From the NCBI GenBank assembly GCA_013407085.1, contig JACCGJ010008607.1, forward strand, positions 17,367-81,366: a stretch of 64,000 nucleotides of DNA. The letters run 5' to 3'. Origin of the DNA: Atriophallophorus winterbourni (Eukaryota; Platyhelminthes; Trematoda; Plagiorchiida; Microphallidae). Under the pieces are notes generated by a model. That model was not told the origin of the DNA. It did not search any database and saw nothing but the letters and a program-made list of their open reading frames with translations. Numbering within the stretch: the first letter of the stretch is position 1; each line of letters opens with the position of its first letter. Shown here in pieces: positions 11,906-25,066 of the stretch. Position numbers and translations under genes: made by a program.

Positions 11906-14549
11906 ATCATCAACTTGTTCGTATTGAAATAAACATTTATCGAAGAATTGGGAGATAAAAATCCTAACTTCTTAAACATTCGAATTTAATTTCATCAACA
12001 AAACGCTCACGATTACACATTGACACTTAACATGAGGATTTAAATAATTGGTAATGTAAAAATATATTTGATATGGTTCCGATGCACAAATGTATACAAA
12101 ATGAGATTTGAATACCTATAACACCTGGATATCAACACGTATATGTACTCCCGTTCAATAAAAAATCAAATATGCATTCGTTTAATATTAGACAGAAGTC
12201 ACTCACAAACTCACAGTGTGTTTTCGTTCAAATGAAGCACTGGAGAATTTCTATCAATCTGGCAAAAAATCTTAGCAATTCGTGGCTCCTCTCATAAACC
12301 ATACTCACCGTTCAATAGATTTGTGAATGCGAAAAGTAACATATCCGGTTGAGCAGTTGATCACGTGTTTGCACATACATTCTTTTGTTCTATCTCGATT
12401 AGAAAACAAAGGATGGATTCACCGAATCTCCCATTCAAAAACGTTCGCCTTCGAGTGAATTTAATACACGTTGCTTGTGCAAAGATAGATTTCGTTCTTT
12501 GATTCTACAACTGTTTCACTAACAGACGTGAGCTACAGTTTAATCTAAACAAAGAGTTGTCTCAATGAAATTGAGAAATAAATTCAACGGGCACATTTAT
12601 TACGATAAATATCTCCTATTCAATAAAATTGAATGACCTCCCGAAGATACATGTGCAGATTCTACTCTCATAAGGAAATCGAATGTCGTGACATTTAAAC
12701 GACATCGTTTCAGATAACGTAACAGACCAACTTAACAGGAAGATTTACTCCCGCAGAGCTTACGGCGCTATGCAGTACTCAGCTGAAGATTGACAGTCAC
12801 GCTGATGGGATAATTTACGTTCAGCAAATAAAAGCAAACTCTGTTTCTCGCTAACTTGCAGATAATGCGTTGCACTGCACATCCAACGCGAGTTTTCAAG
12901 ACCAATTTCTTTTAAAATTGTTCGATTTTCATGTCTTTTTTGTGAACGTATTTGTACCACAATTGTGGTTTGCTCAGTGGTCAAATTTCCGACTTCAACT
13001 CGAGATCTTTGAAGGACAAATGTACTTCATTCTGTAACGATGACAAAAAGAGGTTTACCACAATTCTCGTTACATGTTAGGGAACAGGTTAGTCGCAACA
13101 GTCTTCTTAAACTGTTTCTTCGAAGTAAAACTCTTGTTTTCAATTTCTTTGCTCCTTTTTGTTACCCGTATCGTGATCGCACCGTCCCTAAGTGATGGGC
13201 GCCAACAGAACAAAAACGGTCGTGAGGTGTTTTTCGAGAGAGTGCAGGCAAATGAGCATTTTCGACGTTATTTTTCATTAAAATTTAATCATATATTAGA
13301 CATTTTGCACAACATGAGTTGCAGTAATATAAATCAGATGTCAAAATTTTCGTCATCATTCAGCAATATTTTTTCCTGCGCGCGAGTGTTTCGCTTTAGG
13401 ATGACCTTACCGGAACTATTGTTACCGTCGAAACATTTATTCGAAATCTGGACACGTATTTGTTGTGTAACGAGTTGACTAGTGAGTATTCAACTGGACT
13501 ATAAGAGATATCAGCTGACTGTGTTATTTCTTTTTCATGAATGAAAATGTACGATGCTACGGTGCTATTTGTCACCGTAAATATTTGAATCTTGAATTTA
13601 TTCGTCTCAGTTTTGGACGTTTGGAATTTTTTATCGCAATTGCAGCGTCGTATAAAGAATACGGGCGAGGAAATCCTTCTGCAATGTAGGACATTTTCTT
13701 GATTTTCAAACGAACCGATATCCGGTGCCAATGTGGCAAGATAACACATACGACACCTATGAGTGGTGTCTCTAGCTGAGGATACATATGACAAATAGCG
13801 GTTGTCTGTCGGAAAACGTCGCACCCTGAGGAACAAGCATTGAATAAAACAAAGTTTACTGCATTCCAGTGTGCTTCCAAGTGAACATGTTTTTCAAATG
13901 TCACGTGACCATTGTTTAAGAGGTGAATTATCGATCCCAAGGTTGTTACAGCCATGAGGGTTTTGCTAAGGATAGATGGAAATTGTCAGCTACTCGCAAT
14001 CCATATATGAGAAGGAAAACCGTGAATAATTAAAACCTCACTGAATTGCAGGTTACCCTTTTGCGGTAAATGCTTCGGGAGAAAACCCCGAGGAAACATC
14101 TGAAGCGAAGTCCCGTAGACGAATATCTGGCGCACAGTGCTTTTTATCTGTCAACACCATTGTATCTAATATGTTGCACTTGGTTGTGCAAAATTAAAGG
14201 AGGTTTACTCTAGCCAACACCAAGTGGTGCTGGCATATCACTTGCAAACTGGTCACTAAAACGTCATGAATGTCATAAAATTACTCTCAACACTCTGCTA
14301 CGGCGTTCCCGAGACGCGACCTTGGTTCTCACAGCACATAGGGTACTTGTAAGCAAGCTGTGGCTATACATAATGGTAAAGATTTTTATATACGACGCGG
14401 AATGTGAGGACACTGCTAGATATTGGTAGTCAAGCCATCACGATGTGCTGTATACTAGATTACCGGGTAGATGTTGCTTGTTTCTTTGAGGTTCGCTCAA
14501 GTAACCGCGGATCCAAACCGATTAAGGTCGAATGTGCAAGTTATTTTTG
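11906..14549. other. intergenic, nothing firmly recognised
   Basis: Two moderate open frames (13074-13478 plus; 13572-13955 minus) have no recognisable domain. A stretch at about 13415-13475 resembles 62675-62740 and may be a dispersed repeat. Confidence 0.45.
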
Positions 14550-14800
14550 ACCTCATTCGTTCGATGTAGGCCATGGATGTACAACATAACTGCATGATTT
14601 TGCAAGCTGCACAGCTTTTGTAATGACTAAACGGTCCGATTCAGGAGGAACAATCTCTCCTGAAGCACTTGCAGCGATAATCATTACTCGGTAGATCGGC
14701 GGCAGTTGCAAGGCGACTGTGCGATATGCGTTTGTTAGACAAGAGCTGTATCTGCTCCTCCTCACCTCAAAGAAGACTCTTTACACAATGACCCCAATGA
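14550..14800 (-). mobile_element. LINE 3' end fragment
   Basis: The minus-strand frame gives ASASGEIVPPESDRLVI and VVHPWPTSNE, the same 3'-terminal block as copy A. It is short and decayed. Confidence 0.7.
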
Positions 14801-14859
14801 ATCCCAATGTGTGGGGCAAAATCAGGAGACCAACATCAACACACCAGCATTCAACATCT

Positions 14860-15525
14860 AAACGTCCATAGGTGACGCATCGAGTATTTTCCAGTCTTCA
14901 AATACCTCGGTTTAAGTAGGGTGCCTAATCGTCAAGCGAACGATGAAGTGAAATTAACGGTTAATCGTGAGCGCAATGCTTTTTTGCAGTTGAAAGGCAC
15001 CCCTTGGTGAAGGCCCCGTATCAGCCTCAAATGAAGTTACGTGTTATCAAGCAGCGATCCTCCGTTTACTGGTTTATGGATGCGAGACTTGACGGCAAAG
15101 GTCACAGAATGTAGTTTCTTTAGATATGTTCTACCATTGACGCCTTACGGTAATTTTGAGCATCCGATTTACCGACCGAGTATCTGACGCTGCAGTTCGA
15201 GAGCAACGCAACGGATTACCTCCGCTTTCCGTTCAAATTCAACGGCGATGAATACAATGGTTTGGACACGTACTCCAAATGACAGAATCCGCGGTCAGGA
15301 AACTCGTCATTGTCTCCCAACCAGTTCGTAACTAGCTGTTGATTGTGATGGAGGACGTATAAATCCTGGGACTACGTACCGTCTCGGGCGTTTGCAGGCA
15401 AGAACAAGACTGGATTAAGATCTACAACGATTTCACTTTCGATCGACGCACGTGGACCGGCCCAATTGGAGACCTCGATGAAGCCGAATAGTCAACTTTT
15501 GGAGACAGCCGCTCAAAAGTAAAGT
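14860..15525 (+). mobile_element. second LINE family, decayed RT C-terminal region
   Basis: Plus-strand frames yield FQYLG, LLVYGCETWRQ and QWFGHVLQM in the right order and spacing for the post-RT region of a non-LTR retrotransposon. The wording differs from copy A, so a different family is likely. Stops and frameshifts are common. Confidence 0.6.
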
Positions 15526-17634
15526 AAAAGTATGGTGAACTAGTCCGTTTAAAATTAAGTAATAATTCTATGGGGAATCAGCGAGTGCATGACTAGGTGC
15601 TGGGTGACTGGAAAGTATCAGGTAGCATACCAACGATCGTGTCCAGATAAGTTAAGAAAATTGCTGTTCATTGAAAAGACTGCACGATCCATACACCATT
15701 TTGATTACCTTTTAACTCCGGAAGAGAGTGTTTCTAATTTGGCATGGGAGTCCAAACATGTGTGAAGATATGCGTCTGGTATTTGACAAAAGCTTTTTGA
15801 AATATGTCTAATAATAATATACGGTATTGCAAGCCAGTCTTAGGGTCTCGGGAATCCAGGCATCAATTAGTAACTCCCATTTAGTCCATTCGAAAATTCA
15901 ACTACCAAGTGAATAGTAAAATCTGATGGGTGTTTTTGAGCCCACAGGCCAATGATGTAGTTTATTAAATTATACCCGACCAAGTTGGCATATCTCGTGA
16001 GAGCTGATTAACATTTAAAGTTGTTAATCGTCATCAAAATCATTTAATCTTCTGCCAACAGAAATCCACCAACACTTTTCCTATTTCAGGAACATTATGA
16101 AACTGGCTACTAGGCAATTTGGCATTCCGTTCGTAGCCTTGATAACACAATAATTAAAGCTGTCGATCCTTCGTTTGTCATGCAATCAGAGATGATAAGA
16201 TCATCAGGATATATCTGATTTGACATGTGCACGAATCTTCCCTATGCAATGAAGTTGAAGCGAAACAGATCCTATCGGTTATGCGCTCAAAACCAAAACA
16301 TTTAAACATTGATTTCAATAACAAATTTTCAACGTGTAGCAGTTTACTGGTCAGATTTTATTGGCTCTTCACGCTAACTTCGTAAAATCTTGGTCGCCGT
16401 GGTAAGGTAGATTCCTGCAGTAAACGACCAAATTATTTGCACAAGGATAATTACTTCTGTAAAGCCTGTGCGGACATGATATGCTTGATGCAACGTTGTT
16501 GCAGATTCCAGACATTGCTTCTTGTGAGAGTTTGCTTTGACAAACCTCATCGCGACAGTGTGTGTAATAATGGACAACCACAATATTTGAAAAATGTTGC
16601 AACAGTCGATTTTACATTCAGTTGGTTACATTATACGCTTCAGTTACAATACATTCTGATGATCTCTGCATTAGGCACCGGCCCTATGAGCTTCTAAAAC
16701 ATAAAGATTTCATGCGTTTGATTGCCTCGATTTTCAACAAACAACAAAAAAGAAGTTGTAGTTATCATACTTTGTGGCTCATCTGCCGTGAAACTTGCGC
16801 ACCATATTAAAGTTTATTTTTCTATTAAAGTTTAGGTCAGTTTAATCATGTGGTTGTTGGTCTACGTCCATCGATAACTGCCATAGATGTAAATCGCAAG
16901 CGCATAAGTGAATCATACAACAAACTATCTTTAATGAGTATGTAGTTCTATCCAGGTTTACCATTTCTCTGCACCAATGATCAAAACGATTAGCTCTCAT
17001 TAGTTGATCAGCGGTGTTCTCTAAGTGTTGGCGAGCTCTCAGGTCAGCAGTTGAAAACAACACCTAATGTTCCGCAGTTAAATATGACACCACGTTTCAA
17101 AATAAATATTTACAATATGTAGAAATGAAACACTTTCTCTAAAAATTAAAAAAATGGAACACGTGAAATTTAAACACCAATCTTTTGAAATCCTTCCATT
17201 CTTATTGGAGCGATTCTTTTGGTTAACGGAATCAGCCAATCACATTTTGTGAATGGGGATTAATTTATGGTGTTGGGTCATTCTCTCATCATTTACACAC
17301 CACTTTATTTTTATTGAGCAAGCGTGAAGTAAGTTTCGTGTAATAAACAAGTTTATACATCAGTACAGTGGTTAGATATAGTCATTTGCGTGATAATTTT
17401 GATCCAAGTCAAATTCATACTATCGTGTAATTGCTCTTTTGTATGCAGAAGTCAACGTCCCAAGCGGATGAGCACACATTGGAACCTTAGGAATTAAGTT
17501 GTTAATAAAAATATTTCTCTCCTTTAAATTTTTTTACATTCTCCATGTTCAATTTTTGGTCGAAAAGTATTATACTTAATAATATAACCACAGTTTAAAA
17601 TATGGATATAAAATATATACTTATAAAGCAAGTC
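15526..17634. other. intergenic, nothing recognised
   Basis: Only short overlapping open frames are present, with no recognisable domain or RNA gene. Confidence 0.45.
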
Positions 17635-18055
17635 TACAGTGCATGTTCACCAAACCACGACAGCGCCACTTACGCTGCCTGGGCCGTGTTCAGAATCGAA
17701 AATGGTCGTATTCCCAAAGATCTATTCTAAGGTTAGTGGAAATCATGAAGTCCACATTTGGGTGGTATAAAGACGTTTGCAAACGAGATAAGAAAGCTGA
17801 CGATATTCGTATTGCCAATTGCTAAGTACTTGCTCGTGATCGCACACATTTGGGGCGCTGTGTAAAGCGTCACGTGCAAGAAGGTGCAGAGTATGTACAG
17901 CTCTTGGCTTTTGAACGTAATAACGCCGCTTGTTTGTAACAGCCTATCGCAGCGGGAGAGATTGTCACTCCCAAATAGGACTGTTTTGTCATTCAAAAAT
18001 CTCTACAGCTTGAAACAATAAAACAAATGTGATGTATATCCATGATCGATATCAA
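17635..18055 (+). mobile_element. LINE fragment, C-terminal and 3' region
   Basis: The plus frame reads RQRHLRCLGRVQ, then YKDVCKRDKKA, matching RHLRWLGHVYRM and YKGVCKRDMKA in copy A. The 3'-terminal block follows in another frame. Confidence 0.78.
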
Positions 18056-18549
18056 CCGAATATATTTTAAATCGGTCCTCATGGATAGGCTATGCAAGAG
18101 AAATGATCTATCTTTTGTGTCAATATAAGGGTTAGCTTCCAACTAATCGTTAAATTGCGATTTGAATACATATAATTCTGTGGTTTTTTATCAAATTGGC
18201 AATTCGCAATTTTCGAATGTAAGAAGCACGCACTGAATGGGAATACGTTCGCCATTTCTATATGGAGTGTGGAATATGCAAAATGCAGCCATCACCACAG
18301 ATGTTGCCTGCAGTTAGGACTCGTTTATCATATTTTAGATAACAGTCGACTAGCTTAGACTCGCTATGGAATAGATATTTCAGAAGTATACTCTCTATTT
18401 GAATCGTGCATTGCATTCATTTCGTTCAAAAAACGAACATCAATGCTGTTTATTCTCATTCATATATTTGTCATCCAAGAACAGGTTTTCTTCGCATATA
18501 TATTGGATTCGAAACTGAACGATTATAAGCGAACTAATCCTGGCATTAG

Positions 18550-18910
18550 CTCTTGTTGTTGGTCTCCTTCGGTCGATGTCGACCATGGATGTACATCACA
18601 ATCGCGTTATTGTTCAAGTTTTGCAGCTTTTGGAATGACTAAACAGTCCGATTCGTTAGGAACAATCTCTCCCGCAGCGCTGGCAACGAAAGTCAGAACT
18701 CGGTTGTATTGCGTGAGTTGCATACCAGCGGCGGGATCTGCGTTCAGCAGCCAAGAGCTGTATCTGCTCCTCCCCAGCTTGCAGATGACGCTTTACACAG
18801 TGCCTCCAATGTGAGCGGTCAAGAGCAAGTTCTTCTCACCTCGCCGGGTCAATGCGAAGAGCTTTCATATCTCTTTTGCAAACGTCTTTGTACCGCATTA
18901 CCTCTGCATT
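18550..18910 (-). mobile_element. LINE 3' end fragment
   Basis: The complement of the copy A 3' block, including the CGATGTCGACCATGGATGT stretch also seen at about 700. It ends in a GTTGTTGG run (CAACAAC on the element strand). Confidence 0.78.
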
Positions 18911-19499
18911 CAAATAAAACATGACACTTCCTCACACCATTCATGATGACTAATTCGTTATATTTATCCTTACGATTTTCAAACCTATTTCCACCCTCTT
19001 TTTAACATAACATCGATAGCTTCATTAAAAATCAAATTTGTGTTCTACGGGAAATCTTTTATGCAGCAGACTATATAAGCTATTGCGATTTTGAATAAAA
19101 ACACCATATTTGTCGAATGAGTTTCTGGTTGTATACGTCTGAAAGTATAGTGGTCTCATCAAAGCCTTATAGCGCAAATTCCAGTTCTCCGGTTATTTTA
19201 CTCAAGATATTAGCGTCACTGACTGTGCTTGAACGAGCGATTATCATTTATATCGAAACACGAACTACAACTAATGTTGCAAATTTATCTTGTGCCAACC
19301 TGAATACTCATCGAATTGTTAGAAAGTTGCTGATTAGTAGCCGAAAATTTATTAGCTTAAAACGTGAAAATGTCATTAAGAATTTCAGTATGATAATTTA
19401 AAAAGCACTCGCAATACAAGAGATCACATGTCCGGATATACACGCAACAAGTGGAATTATAACCTTAATATGTTTTTCACATCCCCCGTACATACAGTG

Positions 19500-19980
19500 G
19501 CCTTCAATGGGTGCCTTGAGTGCTTGACCAGGAATCACTATTAAACAAATTCTTACCGAGAAAAAATTACGACGAATATCCACATTATAAAGCGGAATGC
19601 TTGGAGCCAGTGAATGCTTGGGTGTTTGAACAAGATCCTTGAGTTTTCGACAATGTTTGATGGAGTGATTTTCGCTGTGTATAATTTTAAATGCCAACAT
19701 TAGATCTGTATTCGCCGTTGGGTAAAAACGTGTAATTTTATTTGTTGACGTTCGCTCTTTGAAAGGCGAAATTTCGTAACAAGAGAACGGCTTGGTCGCA
19801 TCGTGATTAATCCTGTACAATAGTTCGATATCCTTCCTCAGCCATAGTGCCCATGCTTGGAATAAATATTCCTCAACAGGACGTACATACGTATTATTTA
19901 ACCGGGGTAAGGTTTCGGGCGTGAAAATCCTGAATATCCTTCCGCGAAGACTCAATATACGGCAGGCTTTATTGTACACT
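19500..19980 (-). mobile_element. CR1-like LINE RT C-terminus joined to the hammerhead-associated repeat
   Basis: A 193-codon minus frame (19979-19398) starts with the CR1-type C-terminal RT region: ACRILSLRGRIFRIFTPETL, then TYVRPVEEYLFQAWALWLRK. It then passes into sequence (near 19500-19560) shared with the 24.8 and 63.6 kb repeats (GQALKA...). The join is at about NFFSVR. Confidence 0.72.
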
Positions 19981-20414
19981 GTCCGCTAATGATGTCCATT
20001 TAATTAGAGATAACCGGTAGTAGCTTAGCTGGTATATAGTTTGCTGTCTGAACGACTACCACCTTTATACAGGAGTAATCATCCCTGCTTTCTAATGCTT
20101 TGATATTTTTCCTTCATGTAGGTTGAGATTAATTAGGCGCGTCAGAGGAGCAGTCACATAAATGCGACACCTGCCAAGCAAGAGGGTGTAATTTTGTCTG
20201 CGCCCGGGGACTACTTTTCGTTTAGATTTTAAAGTTTCCGAAGAGCCATGTATTTATTGGCTGTCATTTGGAAAAGTTGGTAAAACGTGATAATAGTTAC
20301 AACGCTAAGTATTGATAACAAGTGAGTAAAATGTTGCTAAAGAAGCTAAATGTTGTTGGGAAGCTCATATTAAGTCACCCTCTGGTAACCAGATTGACGA
20401 AAAAGCACTGTTTT

Positions 20415-20660
20415 ACTGCATGTACGTGAAAATGTTGAGCGTGTATTAACCCATGAAACCTTAGATCGTCTCCATACTCGTGATGAGTTCAACAGATTAA
20501 TCGACCGCCTAGCGAGTGGGAAGGAAGCTGGTTCTACTCATTTTATCAAATACTGTAGAACATCTTTAATACAGCCACTACCTTGATTGGTTCTACGGTG
20601 CTAGATGGAGGAGTGTGTCCACAAGAAACGCCCAAATTTACCCTTTTTAGAATGAATTTC
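20415..20660 (+). mobile_element. LINE fragment, pre-RT linker
   Basis: The plus frame gives EFNRLIDRLASGKEAG, then YCRTSLIQPLP, and then MEECV. This parallels the DELNRAMDRLANGKTPG, CCRAALLQPLH and QEECV blocks of copy A. It is the only copy in the window besides copy A that retains this part. Confidence 0.75.
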
Positions 20661-22485
20661 CCATTAAACAATAGAGTATAGTATGATCTTATTGATACTC
20701 TTTATATTATTTCCTCTTACTAGATCTTACAAATCTATATACCGCTGTTTGGAAAAGGTATGTAGATAATAAATTACGTATATTCTGTAACGAATATTGT
20801 ATATTCTTCTAGTAATAAATCTCGCTCGAGAATCTTGCGATTGTGCATTTGAATTTTCAGGAAGTCTTCGATATACAAAGCCTATCCAACAGTTTAAATT
20901 CTGCTCCATGTGACTCTGGACTTTAGCGAAATTCCAAATAAAATTTTCCAATACAACTTTTACTTTCTGATTCCCATGGGATTAATAAAAAATAGGGAAA
21001 ACATATGCTCGCCCCCAAGTTATATGTGGTGAAAAATATGTCACTTTTCATTAATAAGTCGACGTGTAAAGCAATTTTCCAGCAAGGATGGCGGATGAAT
21101 GTGGATTAGACACGTGTTTCCTCATTAAAATTTATCATCAGTTCGCAACCTCATTTCATAAACGGACATTGTATAATCCTCTCCGTAAATATTCTGTATA
21201 ACAATTCAAAACTCCAATTCATCAGAACAATAAACGCGCGGAAAGATCATGTTTTATTTAGCCGTACGTTTTGAATCTCAAATGCTGATTTTGAATCTAG
21301 AGGCCCTGTGGTCAGGCGCAACATTAATTCCAAATTGACTATTAACATCACATTGAACTTGCGCATTTTTGGCTAAATTTTTAAAAGTTAGACCAAAAAT
21401 AGCCGATTAAATGAGCGATAAACTTATAACCCCCGATCAGAACACAAACATCCGGACACCACTTGTGAATTTTATCGATTGAGAACAACTCCGTCCATAC
21501 ATCCGGTCGATACCACGCACGCACTTTGACCAATTAGAAACGAGTAAAATGAGACCGATCGATCACCGCACCATGAACCCTAGGTGCGTGGATGAGAATG
21601 CGCACATTCGCTGTTCCACAGCAGAATAGCAATTTTACAGCCGTGTGCCGATAGAAAGGCCATCAGTAACGGGACGTGTAATAACGTGTAGCTCTATGAA
21701 TATACCTTAATTCCAAATAAGCCCAGGGTACCTCCTTTCAACTCAGCTATCACTATAAAAGTGCAGCTCCCTAAAAAGAAGATTGAACCCCTGCATTCTG
21801 GAAATGGAGGGACACAGCGGCTACGGCGATTAACGACAACAGGTATTCTTTCCTTCGTTACAAGATGTGGGTGTTAAGAGCATAATTTATTGGTAACATT
21901 TCGCTTCAAACTGTTATGATGGATGAATCGTCGAGGTTGCCCTCCTAACGCTAAAACAAGTGCTTCGTCAGTTCAAGGGTGTCAGTATGAACAGAGATCA
22001 GGTCAACAGATGTCGATCATGCCTCCACACAATCCAACGTTTAATATGTTACACAGCATGCGTGGGGTGTGTGCTTCAAGCGATGTTATTCTGGTCTGTC
22101 AAACACCACCACCTCCTGTTCAGTTCGTTCCCCCCCTTAGGACTGGCTTCGTGAATGCCATTTGCGTACTGACACCCTTGGTCTGACGTGTTAGAAGCGA
22201 AACGATGAAAATAAATTATGATCTAAACGAATAATTACAATCTTTGATTTTCGGGCATATGGTTCCTCAATGGGTCACAAACATTTTTACTCCATGGTCT
22301 GATACTCGCTTCTAGAGAACAACCAAAATGTGCGATACTTTCGGAACCAATTGAACAATTTCTTTCCATTTGTTAGTTGCACATTATATGAAACCAGTGT
22401 TGCGCGGATGTTTGCAAACCAAAACGAGGCAGTGTGTTTCCCTACCGATTTCACAGTGCTAACCTATTATGTTTTCCTGTTTCAG
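20661..22485. other. intergenic, or upstream intron of the GPCR gene
   Basis: No domain was recognised. Because a splice acceptor ends at 22485, part of this stretch may be intron or 5' UTR of the GPCR gene, but no upstream exon could be identified. Confidence 0.4.
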
Positions 22486-23740
22486 ACTGTGGAACGAACG
22501 TGGTTGGAAAATGTTGCTAAACGTTTCGCTTGTACAGAACGATGAGCTTTCGCGTGTGTTGCCACGCTGGACGGAACTGCTGCACGCTGTTTACGGTCAT
22601 CCAATTTTTGGAACGCATCGCTTGCTTGGCGTTCGTGTGTTGTTCACCATGGTCTACGCGATTTTATCGATACTTGGAACGTTGTGCAACATATTTGTGG
22701 TCTGCATACTCGTATTCATGCGACATCGAACATTGAACAATATTACAAACCTGTTTGTGCTCACGTTGGCAATTTCGGACATTCTATTGTGCGGGTTCAA
22801 CATGCCAATGCAAGCGTATTTCGAGTTGTACGAGATGGCGTTCTCGGGCGTCACTTGCAAAATACTGACCAGCATTTTCACTCTCCCTATGCACGTGTCT
22901 TGCTTGACAATGCTCCTGATTGCATTCGATCGTTACTTGATCATTATTTATCCACATCGCTCGAGAATGTCTCGAAAAGCTGCGATTGTTTTAATACTTC
23001 TCGTGACCTTGTTTAGCGTGTTGGCTAGTATACCGATAATCATGTACACGCAATCCAGTACCCCTATTTGGCCAATCATCGCATCGGATAGGAATTCGAA
23101 ACCCTCTAGTGTGAGAGATTATTCATACTGCATCGAGCAATGGCCCAATCCAAACACGCGGCTGACGTATTCATTCCTCACGTTTCTATTGCAATTTTTC
23201 TTCCCATTGGTTTTGACCTTGAGCTTGTATGGACATATTTTTGTTCGCTTAAATGTGCGCCCACTCAAGCAAAATGCGCTCGAACGAACAAAACGCACGA
23301 ACCACATTCTCATACAGATCGTTGCTTGCTTTGTGATGTGCTGGACACCGTGGACGTGTTTCTCATTATGGTTGGAAACCCAAGCGTATCACACACATCA
23401 CTGGATATCGACAGGTCCGGTGGAAAAGACTGGAACGAATGTGCACATGTTGATATTCGAGCTGATTTCGGCAGTGAATTCCAGTCACACTGTGCACGCG
23501 CAACAAAACCAGGCAAATGAAAGCGTGTTAGCGGATGACACGAGTCTCCCAAAATTCGGTGTGCCATCAGCGGAGAATATGACCAAACTAATCGATATAT
23601 TTCTCAAGTTGCTCGCAATGAGTTCGGGGTGTATTAACCCGTGGCTTTATGGATGGTTGAATAAATGTTTTTGCTCTTCGAAAGGCAGGCAGTGGAGAAG
23701 ATTGTTTGCACCAACCTTTGCGCGGCATCATGACAAGTGA
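22486..23740 (+). CDS. class A (rhodopsin-family) GPCR, neuropeptide F/Y receptor-like
   Basis: A single large exon with seven hydrophobic segments. Residues are numbered from an ATG at 22469, which lies in the presumed intron. TM1 spans about 56-82 and contains the conserved Asn74. TM2 carries LAISD (Asp104). TM3 begins at Cys130 and ends in DRY (154-156). Cys221 is the expected extracellular-loop-2 partner. TM6 carries CWTP (291-294) and TM7 carries NPWLY (390-394), followed by a short basic Cys-containing tail. The style of TM1-TM3 (GVRVLF, LLCGFNMPMQ, DRYLIIIYPHRSRMS) resembles NPY/NPF receptors, so a plasma-membrane peptide receptor coupled to G protein is inferred. A TTTCCTGTTTCAG acceptor ends at 22485, so upstream exons or trans-splicing are likely; alternatively translation starts at Met 22511. 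Possible N-glycosylation sites are Asn18 and Asn370. Extracellular loop 3 is about 70 residues, unusually long. The ligand cannot be told from sequence. Confidence 0.88.
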
Positions 23741-24782
23741 TCGCCGCTTCAAATTACGCCGACGTTTCTAGCTGCACCGACAAAGCGATTTGATGAAATG
23801 AAACATTTGGTGCCACCGGTGAACAAGTCAAAGATGAAATCTTTCATGCTCAGTGGAAAATGATTGTAATTACGAACAAACAAAGGTTATATTAACGAAT
23901 TGTGTTCCGCGTTACCATGCATTCATAATGGCCCAGTTATCCATAACCAACACGTCATCAACAGTACATAAACAAACACGGGTTGCAAAATATCACGACC
24001 AAAAATTATATTAATTACACAAAGGAGTTTGATCACAAAACGCAAATGTGACCTTCACTAAGTAAGTCTATTGGCGGAAATAAGGAATGCGGATATCGTG
24101 GAACGGTGAGAGGGTCTACAATCAACCCGGAACAAAATCTTCACTTGTTAACAGAAGAGATACTAGGTTATTTCAACTTTTATTTGATCACGTCAGAGCA
24201 ATAATATTCACATCGAATAATGAAAGTTTAAGCTTTGCTTGAGAATTGTGGATTTCTTGGTTCATTACTGCTTGCGAATATAACAAAATACCGCAGCTTG
24301 AAAGTGTTCTATCTTTGAGACAACTGTGCTATTCGTCCATGCTAATTGCCGTGAGGTCAGATGATACTCTTCGAGATTTTATTTGTAAACATAGTTCTTT
24401 GCGCCATAGATTCAACAACAAAACAGATCAAAGTGAAAACCGGGACAGATATGTTCCTAATCAGAGTTCTGGATACTTCATTTGAGTATCAAAGATAGGC
24501 GATGGCATTCTTCCTTGTGCGTAGTAAACGCATTTCACCAGTCGGCTTTCTCTTGTGTTGTGGTATTCGTTTGTGTACGCGATTAGTTTGGAATGGTTGC
24601 TCTCAATGATGAATGGGGACACAGTCCACAAGTGGGATTAATAATGAAGCGAGTGACCTGAAGCCTGTTTAAACAATGTATTCAACGTTGGAAAAGGGAC
24701 CGTGGCTTGACTGGATAAATGGTAAACAAGGTTATACTTGAATGACACTGTTTCAAGTCCCACTAAACCTAATATTACTGCA

Positions 24783-24822
24783 TCCACCTGATGACGGCAA
24801 ACAGCCAGAAACCGGTAGTGGA
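24783..24822 (+). ncRNA. type I hammerhead ribozyme-like motif 1
   Basis: Stem I is TCCAC (24783-24787) with GTGGA (24818-24822). The core CTGATGA is at 24788-24794 and GAAA at 24808-24811. Stem II is GGC/GCC with an AAACA loop. Stem III is the short self-complementary ACCGGT. Predicted cleavage is after A24817. The base pair next to the core in stem II is C-A rather than the usual G-C, which weakens the call. Confidence 0.62.
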
Positions 24823-25020
24823 GTGTATTTTTGGGGGATGTAAGCAACACATCACTTTGGTCATCCATAATCGCCTTGAGTGCTTGACCACGAATCACTA
24901 TATTATTCTGTGTTTGAACATCGTGGTTTGTTGTGCGAACCCTGTGCAACATTGGCATTCAAGTATAACCTTGTTTACCATTTACCCACTGTTTCAAGGC
25001 TCACTGAAACTAATATTAAT

Positions 25021-25066
25021 CCCTCCACCTGATGACGGCAAGCATCCAGAAACCGGTAGTGGAGGG
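25021..25066 (+). ncRNA. type I hammerhead ribozyme-like motif 2
   Basis: Stem I is a perfect 8-bp helix, CCCTCCAC (25021-25028) with GTGGAGGG (25059-25066). The core CTGATGA is at 25029-25035 and GAAA at 25049-25052. Stem III is ACCGGT, with predicted cleavage after A25058. Stem II is weak (GG/CC), with the same C-A at the core side as in motif 1. Confidence 0.65.

Noticed and set aside
13074..13478. Open frame ending in a CC motif, briefly considered as a glypican N-terminus
   Set aside because: The similarity is a few residues only, and the same DNA stretch recurs at 62.7 kb out of frame, which fits a repeat better.
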